64,000 bases of DNA from Aphrocallistes beatrix (Eukaryota > Porifera > Hexactinellida > Sceptrulophora > Aphrocallistidae), in assembly GCA_963281255.1 (NCBI GenBank), contig OY725488.1, positions 6,297,524 through 6,361,523 of the forward strand. The letters are read 5' to 3'. Below are positions 1 to 10,212 of the stretch, piece after piece. Each line of letters begins with the position of its first letter. Positions within the stretch are counted from its first letter, which is position 1. The translations under genes were made by a program, and so were the position numbers. A model generated the notes under the pieces. The model ran no database searches. It saw only the letters and a program-made list of their open reading frames with translations, and had not been told where the DNA came from.

Positions 1-95
1 CAGCGGATTCTTAGGAGTATATAATCAGATTATTTTATTTTCGTTGTAATTGAGTATTCTGAGAGTTTGGTGTTCTTTACTGATTTTTAGTGCTG
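1..95 (+). repeat. Diverged copy of the 3' flank of the DUF4139 gene
   Basis: This stretch aligns by eye, with scattered mismatches, to 12097..12187, just downstream of the DUF4139 gene stop codon. Both contain CGGATTCTTAG, then TCAGATTATTT, then AATTGAGTA and TCTGAGAGTTT in the same order. It therefore looks like the end of a duplicated unit whose coding part would lie to the left of the window. That last step is inference. Confidence 0.6.
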
Positions 96-364
96 CTCTT
101 GTAGGGAGAGGCCATTATTGCATGGACGGAGTATCTCATCCATCCGTATGTATGTATGCATGTTTGTATGTCTGTATGTTCGTACGCGTGCGACTGCGAA
201 ATCTAACAGTCCGATTTTCACCAAATTTCGAATGTAGGATCTCTTTATTTTGTAGGTGTTACCGTCAATATTTTTTAAAAAACGTCCTTTGATCACTTCC
301 GGTTTCTACCCTTACTATTGAAACTCGATTCATGTTTGTGTGTGTATATATTTATATCTCTGCA
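96..364. other. Non-coding stretch with a GTATG-rich microsatellite
   Basis: It contains a short run of GTATG/TGTATG units around 147-183 and no credible coding region. The open frames here are short and built on the microsatellite. Confidence 0.5.
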
Positions 365-905
365 ACGAATTGATTGAAGAAACTACGAGACACTAAAGCT
401 GATTTTTGGAATGTGAAAGTCTTTTGGTTATGGCTCCATAGTCTAGTCAAACTATGGTTTGAGTTGGAACAAATTGCAACAGAATTTATTTCAATGGCAA
501 ATTAACGAGGGAAGGTACATACGTAACAAAATAAAAATTCCAAAAAATCCCTTCGGTGGAACATCCCTAAAATGCCACTTTAAGTTCCACATTCGGACAC
601 ATTTTGAGATGTTAAAATGCATATAACTTCTCCAGTTTTAAACTACATATATCAATTTGTATAGCGATATTCATAATCAGACCAAAATGTCGACTCATCA
701 TGGAATTAAATTTCAGTTCTTAGACTATAACTCAGCCATTTTAGGTGATAGAAGGCTGAAATTTTAATAGAATGTGTATATTAATATATCTCAAATATGA
801 TGCAACTTTCAACAAAAATGATCACACATCACTCTGACATGACGTCATCATTACGCAACAAAAATTTTTTGATTTTTCGTGCGATACCGATTATAACAGT
901 AGGAC
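365..905 (-). repeat. Repeat family A, reverse copy lacking its GC-rich head
   Basis: The order is the reverse complement of the family A tail: AACGAATTGATTGAAGAAAC at the left end, then the TTTTGGCTATGGCTCC-like block, the ATGATGCAACT block and a TGACGTCAT near 838-846. The GC-rich head (ACAAGCGCGCTTCGC) is missing. The copy is more diverged than those at 41011 and 41536. Confidence 0.75.
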
Positions 906-991
906 AGACGTTTTTTAATTTGACGAGTTCCCCGTGGGGAATTATATAATGAACTTCGACATATTTCAATCGATACTGGATCTGTTTCGCT

Positions 992-1760
992 GTGGACAAT
1001 GCAGGCCTGGAAATTTACATGTCTTGGATTCACGTTTTCGTGCAGGATGCGCCAATTATATTCTCCATACCTGCTTCAGCTGCAATTGTGGAAAGTACTT
1101 TGGAATTTGAGTGGCAAGTTCAGGAAAAGGAAATCCCAAAGCATAATGAAATGGTAGATGCTTCTGTTTTGGCTCATTGGTGCTGGGTATCGAAAACTTT
1201 CACTTTATCACTCTATGCTAAACCTTCCGCCTCCTGGCAGTTTACAGATGCGCAGAATGGCATAATCCTGGTCACCGAAATGATCGCAAAACAATCGATG
1301 GAACGTGCGAGAGACGGAGTCGACTCTTTCATACTACTGATTTGACAAGCCCCTATGTCGAGACTTGTTCTTACGATGGGGCGTATCAGATGCGTTCAGG
1401 GAAGATGGGGGCAGGATTCAGTCGGTACTGCTTTGCCTCTCCGTACACACAGCAAAGGTCGTTGCTTATGGTATCACTTGCAACTCCTGCAAACTTTGTG
1501 TTGATCATCAGAACATCTAGAGAGCAGGAAGTATCTCTCATGAAGAGTACGAGACTTGGTATTCCAACCACGAGGCTCAGTGCTCTGCGAAGTACAGTGA
1601 GTATGCATCAGTCCAGTTGGAGTCCGCTCCTGCTCTTGCTATGGTTACTCAAGCTTTGGATCGCGGATTAGTGTTCTCTGGCATCGTCACCGATGGGGAT
1701 AACAAGACCCACGAAGTCTTACGTCAGGCGAACCTATATCAAGATTATCAAGATTGATTA
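992..1760 (+). pseudogene. Degenerate Mutator-like transposase fragment
   Basis: Three frames must be combined to read this. The 1340-1755 part contains NSCKLCVDHQN, then an HEAQCSAKYSEYASVQLE block, then a segment with GIVTDGDNKTHEVL. That order of a Cys pair, His/Cys, a line of small and acidic residues and a DGD motif resembles the Mutator-like transposases that are widespread in invertebrates. Stops interrupt every frame (for example at 1345), and there is no start or end, so it is a relic. The upstream frame 992-1345 may belong to the same gene. The family assignment is moderate because it rests on a few motifs only. Confidence 0.45.
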
Positions 1761-1992
1761 ATTTTAATATCCTGACTATATTTCAGACGAATTTCTTCTC
1801 AGAATTCGCTAAAATATTGGAAAATAAAAGTAGAAAATATTAAATATTGGAATTTGCGATTTCCCGGTTTTTGATTTTCCAGATTACATTTATGTTATGC
1901 ATTATTCTTCGCAAACGTTATCTATAACATCGGTACTACCATTATATACACTTCCTGGACAAAATTATTTGTACACTTCATTATTCCACGTG

Positions 1993-2053
1993 CACACGAC
2001 AATTCGATACACGACAGTTCGATACACGACAATTCGATACACGACAGTTCGAG
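1993..2053 (+). repeat. 15-bp minisatellite, four units
   Basis: Four near-identical units of ACACGACARTTCGAT stand head to tail. They keep a short reading frame open (1897-2094) that shows no sign of being a gene. Confidence 0.8.
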
Positions 2054-2303
2054 ACAAATTTGATTGGTTATTTATTATACACTTAAGATTATGAATGTAA
2101 CCATTCAAATTACAGTATTTGTTTTGTAAATGTCATCTTAGTGTTTGTAGTCTGACAGTTCTAATTTGTTGCATGTGTCATGTGCCGAATGAGCTCTTGA
2201 AATCTTTAAAAGGGATGAAAGTGAATTACTTTGTATAAGCAACGACATTAAATTCGTTAACTTTTTATTTTTGGCAAAATACTATACTTCGGTATCTCAT
2301 ACT

Positions 2304-2830
2304 AATGGCCGAACTCGATCAGTCATATAGGCTAATTACATCAACCAGGGGTGGGCAAAAACTGACCGAAAATGGTTATTTCTACGATAAGCAGAGGAGA
2401 GAAAGATTCAATTCATTGGCAGTGCGAGCGCAGAGGTGAATGCAAAGCAAGGATTATTACCAAAGGGATATCAATAATTAAACGGACAAATGATCATCTC
2501 CATGGGCCTGATGTGCACAAAATACGCTGCTATGAGACCAAAATCGCTATGAAAAGAAAAGCGAAATAATCACAAGAGAGTACGCATCATATTATAGGAG
2601 ACAGTGTTCTTGCTGCTACTGAGAGTATAGCTGCAAATTTACCTAAACTGGATAGCTTGAAACGCACTATCCAACGCCAACGGGAGAGGGTGCTGGCAGC
2701 CCCAATACAACCTACTAACCTCCAGGAGCTTGAGTTACCATCGGAGTACATGCGCACAGCCAAGGAAGAAGTGTTTCTACTTTATGACTCCGGCCCGGTA
2801 GCAGACAGGAGAAAAGCCAACCAAACGGCA
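2304..2830 (+). pseudogene. Frameshifted FLYWCH zinc-finger / MULE-type transposase N-terminus
   Basis: An ATG at 2304 opens a frame reading MAELDQSYRLITSTRGGQK and then NGYFYDKQRR. The match to a FLYWCH finger then jumps to another frame with IHWQCERRGECKARI and NDHLHGPD, giving the W-x-C, C and H-x-H ligands. A frameshift therefore lies near 2395-2405. A further frame, after a stop at 2567-2569, reads IQRQRERVLAAP and ELPSEYMRTAKEE, which resembles the linker that follows FLYWCH domains in MULE-type proteins, and it stops near 2831. No DDE core follows. It is a broken transposon or transposon-derived gene fragment. Confidence 0.6.
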
Positions 2831-3373
2831 TAAGGATCAGGCGAATGCTGAAGCTCTAAAAGAAATGGTTATGAGCTATTATTATCGTCCTAGACTTGAA
2901 TTCTTGCGTGGGATTGCATACCGTTTCAGCATTCAGATAGCTTAATTAAGTTGACTTATTTTCTGTTTTTTCCTGTTTTCCTTACTCTTCTTTCAATTAT
3001 ACATATTTGTGTACAAATACTTTTGTCCGGTTAGTGTATACTCATAATGAGTGACACAAATGCTCCACTTTGACTACGCCACGCATGATGCAACTATAAC
3101 GCTATTGTATGGAAAATTAGTGGATTTGGTTTCATCGTTGACAAATTCCTAATTTTAGACTTAGTTCCCTATCTTTACAATACCTAGCTCGTCTCCATTC
3201 TATTTTTAACTCTTCTCTTGGAACTCAATATTAGGAAACCTCTCGTCCAACTCTGTTCATTCATTTGTATACGTATTTTGATTGATAACAAACAGATGTT
3301 TAATTAATTGGTATGCTAATACTTATATAAATGTTATCAACTAATAAACACGTATAAATAGAACTATAATCAT
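2831..3373. other. Intergenic, nothing recognised
   Basis: AT-rich sequence downstream of both the FLYWCH relic and the minus-strand NHL gene. It holds no recognisable gene or clear repeat; the NHL gene's 3' end and poly(A) signal probably lie near 3340-3373. Confidence 0.4.
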
Positions 3374-4591
3374 TTAAAAAGTTTGCAGGACATAATCTGA
3401 GACAAGGTGGATTGTTTCAGTTTTAGAAATAGCTACACCTTGTGGAGACTTAATAATACTTCCTATCGAGTGGATGAGTTCTCCAGATCTTGATACTATC
3501 TTTATTTGGCTATGATCATAGTCACTAATGATGAAATTGACATCTTTATCCAAACAGAAGAAGAAAGGACAATAAACTAAACATTCTTGGTAGGAACCTT
3601 GAGTGACACATGAACTGAGAAGGTCTCCATCCTTTGAAAAGAAATGGACACATTTCTCACTCCAATCCAGCACTACCACTGATTCTGCTGTCAGCTTAAC
3701 ATCTTGAGGATAGTACAACTTTCCTTGTCCAATGCAAGATAGGAATTGAAGGTGTTTTGAGAAGATGGAGACTCTATTATTACCCTTGTCCACAATGTAA
3801 ACATCTCCGTTCGCATCTACAGCTACTCCTTTTGGTCTTTTCAATTCTCCTTCTTCACTTCCTTTCCCTCCTACTCTATCAGTGAGTTGGAGAGTTTTCT
3901 TGTTGAAACGGAGCAGAGAATGGAGTGAGATATCAGTAACGAGGATGTGATCCTGAGATAACGTTATACCCCATGGTTCCTTAAGAACATTTTCTCCAAA
4001 CTTTCTAATGAATCCTGCTTGAAATGAGAACATTTGAACACGACTGTTACCCATATCCGCGATGTAAATAACCTGATCTACCTCATCTAGTGCTAAACCT
4101 CTTGCACCATAAAACTCTCCAAAATATTTTCCTTGCTTCCCAGTTGTCAGGATAGGTTCTTTTCTGACAAAATAGTTTACTCCTTCTGACACTTCTCCAA
4201 ACTCTTTTATCATCGATACCAATCTGTCGTGAGTAGGACAATGGAATGAAAGGTTTAGAGGTTTGGTCGGAGTGGCTAGTCCTTGCATTCCTTGCTCGTA
4301 GACCTGACTGGCCTGCTGGTGAATAGGAATGTTGAGATTGGATTGGAAACTCTCTCTCAACTCTTCTATGTTTTGTTGAGTTATCTCTAATTCCTGAATT
4401 GCTTTTTTCCGTGCGGACTCATTGTCGTAGAAGTCTTCTCGTAGTTGGAGGACTTTTCGTAGGAGATCTCCCTTCCTTCCGATAAGTTGAACAATCAGCT
4501 GATCGAATGTGAGTTCTATCTGTGCTGCTACACTATCGAAATGTGGCATTGTGTCATATACTACATTCTCTGTTGGTAGGTTAGTTGCCAT
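3374..4591 (-). CDS. Coiled-coil and NHL-repeat protein (TRIM-NHL-like, no RING)
   Basis: The protein has 405 residues in one exon. Residues about 20-90 are charged and heptad-like (LRKVLQLREDFYDNESARKK, then an ELEITQQNIEELRE stretch) and probably form a coiled coil. From about residue 155 to the end there are five or six NHL blades: ARGLALDEVDQVIYIADMGN, then EPWGITLSQDHILVTDI, RPKGVAVDANGDVYIVDKGN, YYPQDVKLTAESVVVLD and SPQGVAISKTE. This layout matches the C-terminal half of TRIM-NHL proteins (TRIM2/3/71 class), which use the NHL propeller for RNA or protein binding. No RING or B-box is present, so ubiquitin ligase activity is not supported. The start at 4591 is the first ATG of the frame. 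The promoter side (4664 onward) is copied at 22.2-22.65 kb. Confidence 0.8.
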   Translation of the reverse strand: MATNLPTENVVYDTMPHFDSVAAQIELTFDQLIVQLIGRKGDLLRKVLQLREDFYDNESARKKAIQELEITQQNIEELRESFQSNLNIPIHQQASQVYEQGMQGLATPTKPLNLSFHCPTHDRLVSMIKEFGEVSEGVNYFVRKEPILTTGKQGKYFGEFYGARGLALDEVDQVIYIADMGNSRVQMFSFQAGFIRKFGENVLKEPWGITLSQDHILVTDISLHSLLRFNKKTLQLTDRVGGKGSEEGELKRPKGVAVDANGDVYIVDKGNNRVSIFSKHLQFLSCIGQGKLYYPQDVKLTAESVVVLDWSEKCVHFFSKDGDLLSSCVTQGSYQECLVYCPFFFCLDKDVNFIISDYDHSQIKIVSRSGELIHSIGSIIKSPQGVAISKTETIHLVSDYVLQTF

Positions 4592-5465
4592 TGTATGATT
4601 AGTTAGTTGATCGAATTGAATAAATTGAAAATATCTGAATAGCTTTGTGAGCTGTGGTTGCTGTGGAGATTACTGACAAATCTAGGAATGTGATATTATG
4701 GTTGTGGTATGAGATGTAGAGACTTCTTAGAGATGGGACGGAAGATGTGTCAGGAAATGGATACTTCATGAGCGAATCATTTCCAGAAATTTATTTAATT
4801 AAACTTGTGCTGATTATCTAAAATGTTCTAGCATACTCAAGTTTCCCATGCAGTCCTAATTTAGAGATGAACTGATCGAATCTTATTCATTTTGTGTGTC
4901 TGTTCTAATTAAGATTAGTATATGCAACCTTTTATTTATCCAAACTAATCTTTCAGAGAAATAGAGGGGTGAAAGGGAGAAAATGGTGCATTTGTGGTGA
5001 AAGAATTGCTATAACATTCAGGGAAGGTTTAAAGGTACTTTTTTAATAAACACAAACCCTGTTATTTTAAAAAGTCTGTAAACACATTTTCCAACGAGAT
5101 TACGAGTTCCCAGGTTTCTTCTAATCATTCAGTGCTCATTTCACATCAAGAGAATATTATCAAAATGACAGAAACCACCAAGGCTAGTATCAATGTATTC
5201 CAAATGTCAACCTAATTGAGAACCATTATACAGTCGAAATCGGGTTTTTTTGCCGCTGGGTTTTTTCGCCTCCCCTGGTTTTTTTGCCCCTTTCAATGTG
5301 TTTGTTTCTCCATAACACTATTTCTATTAGACAATTACTGGGTATTTTTGCTAGCGGTTTTTTTTGCGTATCGGGTCTTTTTGCTACCTTGACCATGCAA
5401 ATATGAACTATTTTAATGTATTTTCCATTGGGTTATTTTGCCCCATTAAATTAGCTCTTCTAGAA

Positions 5466-7105
5466 ATGTCGGACAAGAAACAGAATCGCCTTTCATTTGG
5501 ACAGAAGAGACAAATTGTTTGTCTTTTAGATGAAGGCATTTCTCAATCGAATATTGCGAAGCAATTTGGGGTAAAGCGTCAGGCAATTGGCTACATAGCC
5601 AAAGATCCTGATAAAATCAAAGATGCTTTGGACAGTGGAAAGGTGACTATTTCTGGAAAAAGTTTTAAAGACTAATAAAGAGTGCCAGACATTCCAAGAT
5701 GCTGACCCTATTCTACTTCAATGGTTTCTCAATATGAGGAATCAGAACAAAGTCATAAATGGTCATTTGTTAGCCGCCTCATTCAAGCGCATTCTGGAGA
5801 GGCAGGGCCATGACTTTCCATCAGAAGGAGCAATTACCTCGTGGATTCAGCGCTGGAGGAATAGGCACAGGGTGATGTTTGTAGGTACTCATGGCGAGTC
5901 TTTGGATTGCCCGATTTTAGTGAATGGTTAGAATACATCCATCCCGTGCTAGCAGTATGAAAGGCAGGATATTTGGAATGCCGATGAATCAGCATTATTT
6001 TACAGGATGCAAGAAGCCCATGCATTTGCAGGTGTAAATGAACAGGTTCATGGTGGAAAGGTGAACAAAGCTCGCGTGACGATCTTAGTTACTGTTTCTG
6101 CTGCTGGGGAGAAGCTGCCACTTCTTTGTATTGGTAAATCCAAAAATCCCCGTTGGCCAGTAGTGATGGGAAAGAAAGCAAATTCACCTGTTGACTATGA
6201 CAGCTCAAAAAAAGGTTGGATGACAGAAGTCGTGTGGGCAGTGGCGTGGCTATGGGGGGGCCTGGGGGGGCCTAGGCCCCCCAAAATTTTTACAATTTAC
6301 TAATTTAACCTACTACACTTTTTCAAAGTTTGTCACATGATCTTGAGGCCCCCCAAAATTTTTTCACCTGGCCACGCGCCACTGCGTGTGGGTCAAATAT
6401 ATAAATGCCTTCAACAACCGCATGAGGATAAGGGGTAGGCGTGCCCTGCTATTTGTCGATAACTGCTCTGCCCATAAATTCGCAAGCGAACTCAGCCATA
6501 CCATCATTATGAAGTTGCCAGTCAATACCACGAGCAAGTTACAGCCTTGCGATCAGGGTGTGATCAGGAGTATGAAAGCAAAGTATAGAGTTAGGTTGTC
6601 TAACTTGATGCTAACTGCAGATCAGACCAAAGATGTGAATCTATACAATGGGTTAATGATGTTAAAAGCTGCATGGACAGAGGTGACTGCAGAGGTGGTA
6701 TTAAATGCATGGAGAAAGTCGGGGCTCTTTTTAGAAGAAATGGTTGATAATGATAGGGTTTCTGACGTAGTGCAAATTAATTTGGATTTGATTGAGGATG
6801 AGACACTTGTTACTGCTCCTGAAAAGACAGATATTGACCAGGTGATAGACGATTTCCAAAGTTTGGAGTTTCATGATGTATCTGAGGACGATGAGGATGA
6901 TGTAGTTACCAAAGATGTATCCGATGAGAGTGTAGTTGATGTGAAGACGTCTGCTGAGTGCCTGGAATATCTTAAACATATCACAAATAAATTTATTTCG
7001 GTCGGTATGGAACCGCCTATTGAAATATCCAACCTTGAGGATAGAATCAGGCAATTTCCCCAGGTTCAGACAATGATAACGGAATTCTTTGCCAACAATG
7101 ATTGA
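5466..7105 (+). pseudogene. Broken Tigger/jerky-type transposase
   Basis: The ATG at 5466 begins MSDKKQNRLSFGQKRQ, followed by the N-terminal helix-turn-helix (ISQSNIAKQFGVKRQAI). A frame change follows near 5665-5675. A CENP-B-type second DNA-binding stretch, including FKRILERQGHDFPS, runs to about 5860 and the frame stops at 5931. The DDE core is readable in pieces: IWNADESALFYR near 5970-6005 (first Asp), LLFVDNCSAHKF near 6448-6480 (second Asp) and LQPCDQGVIRSMKA near 6540-6575 (third Asp). A hAT-type element interrupts the frame at 6239-6384. The last ORF runs to 7105 with an acidic tail. With at least one frameshift, one stop and an insertion it cannot make an intact transposase. Confidence 0.88.
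6239..6384. mobile_element. hAT-type MITE nested in the Tigger transposase
   Basis: A 146-bp insert begins CAGTGGCGTGGC and ends GCCACGCGCCACTG. It is flanked by the perfect 8-bp duplication CGTGTGGG (6231-6238 and 6385-6392). An 8-bp duplication with CAGTGGCG ends is typical of the hAT superfamily. The interior is a G-run/C-run hairpin (GGGGGGCC and GGCCCCCC), so it is non-autonomous. Confidence 0.9.
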
Positions 7106-7536
7106 TTATTCGATAGATTAGGTACTTTTTGACCTTTTGTACGTACTTATGCGAATTTACTATATTATTAGCACATTATCTTCCCACTTGATCAAATTGT
7201 TGATGATTTAGACTATTTAGCATCCAATATTGTAGTTTATTTCCAAATACGTGTGTTTTTGCCTCTATTTTCGTGTATTTTGGGAGGCAAAAAAACCCGA
7301 TTTCGACTGTAGTTAATTTCTAAATTTACAGCTATTTCCTTGGTGCAAAAGAGATAGAAGTCATGAACACTTTGTAGAATACCACACACGTAGAAATAAT
7401 TTAATAAAATCATCCATCGAGTAAAATATTTGTGCCCAGATCGGTTCCACCGGCGTTGTAAAATATTGAAAAAGAGTGCATAGGAAGAAGGAAAGGGTCT
7501 AAGTTTGTATTAGTCTGTTGATTTATTGTTAGTTGA

Positions 7537-10104
7537 ATGCAAAAAGACCCTAGTAAAGTTATAGCAACCACTGTCCTTCAAAAGAATGTGATCTACAGAC
7601 TTTTCCAGCCCATTCAGCCCTGCATTTTCCCCTCTGCACCCTATCCCCCTCAACAGATCCTCACCGCACCTTGCATAAGTTGGCACTCTTCAAACTTGAT
7701 CGCATTCTCCGTCCCAATACCACCGGACGCACCTGGGCTTACCCACTCCATCCCCAACAATTCCTGTGAGATCCATATCCTCTCCCCACAGGCCCCATGG
7801 GACTTGATGCCAGTGCGCATCCCGGAACATTCTGGACAGGTGATTGACCTGCTGTGGACACCTGGCAGCAGTTTGTTCGTTCTCTTCCAAGACGGAACCC
7901 TTTCCCACGGCGAGATGGACCAGCACCTAGTCAACAAGTGGCATTGGGAGAGGGTGCAAGGACTTTCTTACAGGGACCAACTAACCCTCCTGCGAGTAGT
8001 GGAGTCCTCCCTTGATGATGACATGGGCGGGGCGCTGCTCGGGCTGACACAGACTGGAGAACTAACTGTGACCAAGAAAATGGATGGGCTTTCCTCTCCC
8101 GACATCAAGCTGAATATCGCGTCCCTCAACCCCTTCATCGAGGCTATCTCTGGCGCTACGGATTTCCTCGACTCGGGCTGGACGATCCTCAGAGGAAGGG
8201 TCAGTCTCACGCAGGGGGTTCCTCTGTCCGCTGCCCTGGGCAGGAGTGAGACCCACGGGCTCTGTATCTACATCCTGACTGAATCGGGGTTTTTATCTGT
8301 CTACAGACTGGTCGCCTCTTTCTCTCCCTCCGTCCTGGACAGACAGCTGTCCCAGGAGCTCTTGCTCTCGCGAAAACTCTCCATCTCAGGCAACTCTCCC
8401 CTCAAACTCCTCCTCCTCGACTCGTCCTCCTTCCCTTCTGATCTCCTCGTCTGTTCCAGTTCTCAGAACAACCTGCAACTCTCCACTTTCAAACCTGACA
8501 CCTCCGAAGGAGAATTGCTGCCCCTTACCACCGTCACTACTAACATAGTCCTCCCTTCCTTGCCACCGCTCATGCTGGCTAACAGCTTCCGGTTGGTTCC
8601 TCCCGCTACTCCCCAGGAGCCTCACCCCTCTCTCCTTTTCCTGTCTCCTGTTGGGGAGCTGTACGCAGTGCACATCTCGTCTGGAGAATCGCTTCTCTCG
8701 CGAACTCTGCCGCAGGACCAACCGGGCCATCAGCAGGAGCAAAAAAACCCGGGTTCCAAGTACCCGAAAGTGGACTCTCAGAGCAGTTGGCCGGCTCTCT
8801 CGATCTCCCCTAACCACTGCCTCGCAGCTCTTCTGGACCTCTCCTCTCCCAGCCTGCACCTCGTGAACCTGGGGCTGAGCACGCCCCCGGACAGCACCCT
8901 CTCCGGGCCCAGTCTGATGGCGCAGCTCTTCTGGTCTTGCCTCCTGGAGGAGCGCACCCACTGGGACCTGTTGATCACCGCGGGGATCAGGGGGGAGAAG
9001 GACATCCTGCCCCTCCTCTCAGAGCTAGAGGGGCGGTTCCAGGCGGAACTGCCTGAGTTCCAGGAGATATTTCGGCCAAAGTTCTTAGCGATGCTCGCCA
9101 CTCTCCACTCCACTCTGCTCAGCGGCTACTACCAGGTCTGCTCGCTGCACAATCAGATCCGCATCTTGTTCACGGGGCAGTACCTGCGGACCTTGCTCGG
9201 CCCCAACTCACACTCCTACCCCACGGAGAGCTGGCCCTCCCATCAACTCCGGAAGCAGCTGGACTCCTCGCTAGAGACAGACCTCAACTCGATCATTGAC
9301 GACATCGAGACTAAGGAATTTACAGGGGACGGAGGGATGAATCTGAAGAGTGAGTTGGTCTTCATTGTAGATCAGGCACTCCTCGCTCTCAATGAGGTCA
9401 TCGGACCTATGGCTACGTTCGCGACTTTATCACCTCGCGACGTTTTCATCTGGAAGGAGATACGGGAACTCCTTGTTCTCGTCGGCATTTGGTCCAAACT
9501 GTATCCCAGAGTGGCCCCATTCTCCAGCAAGCCAGAGACCCAGGACCTCCTTCCACACCTCTTTATCGCCGTGTCAAGAGTCCTCCTCTCTATCCAAGCG
9601 GGCAAGGAGCTGGTGTCCACCGAGATCTTGGACGGACTGCAGCTGCCTCTGAATGACCCGCCCATTTTCACCAGCACCGCGGCTCCGCAGCTGCAGACGC
9701 TCACTTGGGGGATTTCCTCGGAGGAGCTGCCGCAGGTCTACCACCAGGCGAGAAGTCCTTCCATCGCCCAGAACATCCTCCCCTCCCTCAATATCCTCGA
9801 CCCGATCAGCCTCCTGCTGCTGGCAGTGCCGCGGAAACTCTCCCCTCCCTGGATAGGCGAGATCACCGCCTCGCAGACGGACCTCATCAACCACGTCAAG
9901 CTGGAACGTAAGCATTGGGAGGAAGGGTTGAGGCAGTGCACCAACTGTAGAAAGTTCACTCAGTGTCTCTCTCAGAACCATACTCGCTCTGAGGAGGTGG
10001 TCATCCTCAAGCAATCCTGGAATAAGTCCTGTTTCTGTGGAGGGCTATGGAAACGGGTCGACCCTTCCACCCTAGATATTTCACGATTTGACAGTTTGTT
10101 TTAA
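7537..10104 (+). CDS. MED16: Mediator complex subunit 16
   Basis: This 855-residue, single-exon ORF encodes a tail-module subunit of Mediator, which links activators to RNA polymerase II in the nucleus. The N-terminal half is WD40-like, with blades such as ISWHSSNLIAFSVP and VIDLLWTPGSSLFVLFQDG. The helical second half ends in the most diagnostic part: LRQCTNCRKFTQCL about 50 residues from the end, then SWNKSCFCGGLWKRV. That matches the C-terminal C-x2-C ... C-x-C-GGLW signature I know from MED16. The length is close to the vertebrate protein. The start at 7537 is the first ATG after an in-frame gap. A TTTATTGTTAG acceptor-like sequence lies 4 nt before it. The stop is only 108 bp before the next gene on the same strand. 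The 5' 390 bp are duplicated as a broken copy at 20503-20893. Confidence 0.85.
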   Translation: MQKDPSKVIATTVLQKNVIYRLFQPIQPCIFPSAPYPPQQILTAPCISWHSSNLIAFSVPIPPDAPGLTHSIPNNSCEIHILSPQAPWDLMPVRIPEHSGQVIDLLWTPGSSLFVLFQDGTLSHGEMDQHLVNKWHWERVQGLSYRDQLTLLRVVESSLDDDMGGALLGLTQTGELTVTKKMDGLSSPDIKLNIASLNPFIEAISGATDFLDSGWTILRGRVSLTQGVPLSAALGRSETHGLCIYILTESGFLSVYRLVASFSPSVLDRQLSQELLLSRKLSISGNSPLKLLLLDSSSFPSDLLVCSSSQNNLQLSTFKPDTSEGELLPLTTVTTNIVLPSLPPLMLANSFRLVPPATPQEPHPSLLFLSPVGELYAVHISSGESLLSRTLPQDQPGHQQEQKNPGSKYPKVDSQSSWPALSISPNHCLAALLDLSSPSLHLVNLGLSTPPDSTLSGPSLMAQLFWSCLLEERTHWDLLITAGIRGEKDILPLLSELEGRFQAELPEFQEIFRPKFLAMLATLHSTLLSGYYQVCSLHNQIRILFTGQYLRTLLGPNSHSYPTESWPSHQLRKQLDSSLETDLNSIIDDIETKEFTGDGGMNLKSELVFIVDQALLALNEVIGPMATFATLSPRDVFIWKEIRELLVLVGIWSKLYPRVAPFSSKPETQDLLPHLFIAVSRVLLSIQAGKELVSTEILDGLQLPLNDPPIFTSTAAPQLQTLTWGISSEELPQVYHQARSPSIAQNILPSLNILDPISLLLLAVPRKLSPPWIGEITASQTDLINHVKLERKHWEEGLRQCTNCRKFTQCLSQNHTRSEEVVILKQSWNKSCFCGGLWKRVDPSTLDISRFDSLF

Positions 10105-10212
10105 TTAGTAACGTCTCTTCAATTAATTAAATATGTGCGTCTATTGAACTCGTGTGAGTAATATTTTAGTCATTTTATCTCTATTGATTGTTTTTTATAG
10201 TTATTGGATAGG
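10105..10212 (+). promoter_or_regulatory. Short MED16-DUF4139 intercistronic spacer with acceptor-like site
   Basis: The 108 bp between stop and start hold an ATTAAA (a variant poly(A) signal) near 10128. Just upstream of the next start stands TCTCTATTGATTGTTTTTTATAG, quoted here only as its end TTGTTTTTTATAG, which is 12 nt before the ATG at 10213. A polypyrimidine-AG in that position looks like a 3' splice site with no cis donor needed upstream. This fits leader trans-splicing of a downstream cistron, but that is inference. Confidence 0.45.

Larger units (their letters stand above)
5232..7309 (+). mobile_element. Tigger/pogo-type DNA transposon with intact ends
   Basis: The 2078-bp element starts CAGTCGAAATCGGGTT and ends with its exact reverse complement; the inverted repeats are perfect over 24 bp. 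It is flanked by TA on both sides (5230-5231 and 7310-7311), the target duplication of the Tc1/mariner/pogo superfamily. Subterminal copies of a GGGTTTTTT-GC motif lie at 5269-5290 and 5350-5380. The interior encodes a decayed pogo/Tigger transposase. The unoccupied site is visible in the duplicated arm near 21102. Confidence 0.93.
4664..7932 (+). repeat. Left arm of an inverted segmental duplication
   Basis: The 5' flank of the NHL gene, the intergenic DNA and the first 130 or so codons of MED16 reappear in reverse complement at 20503..22652. The left arm is interrupted by a Tigger/pogo element (5232..7309) that the right arm lacks. Homology ends at about 4664 on one side and inside MED16 near 7932 on the other. 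Confidence 0.85.

Noticed and set aside
8386..8961. 191-codon minus-strand frame inside MED16, and similar frames at 9372-10014
   Set aside because: Shadows of the GC-rich MED16 coding sequence; the plus-strand frame has clear family motifs.
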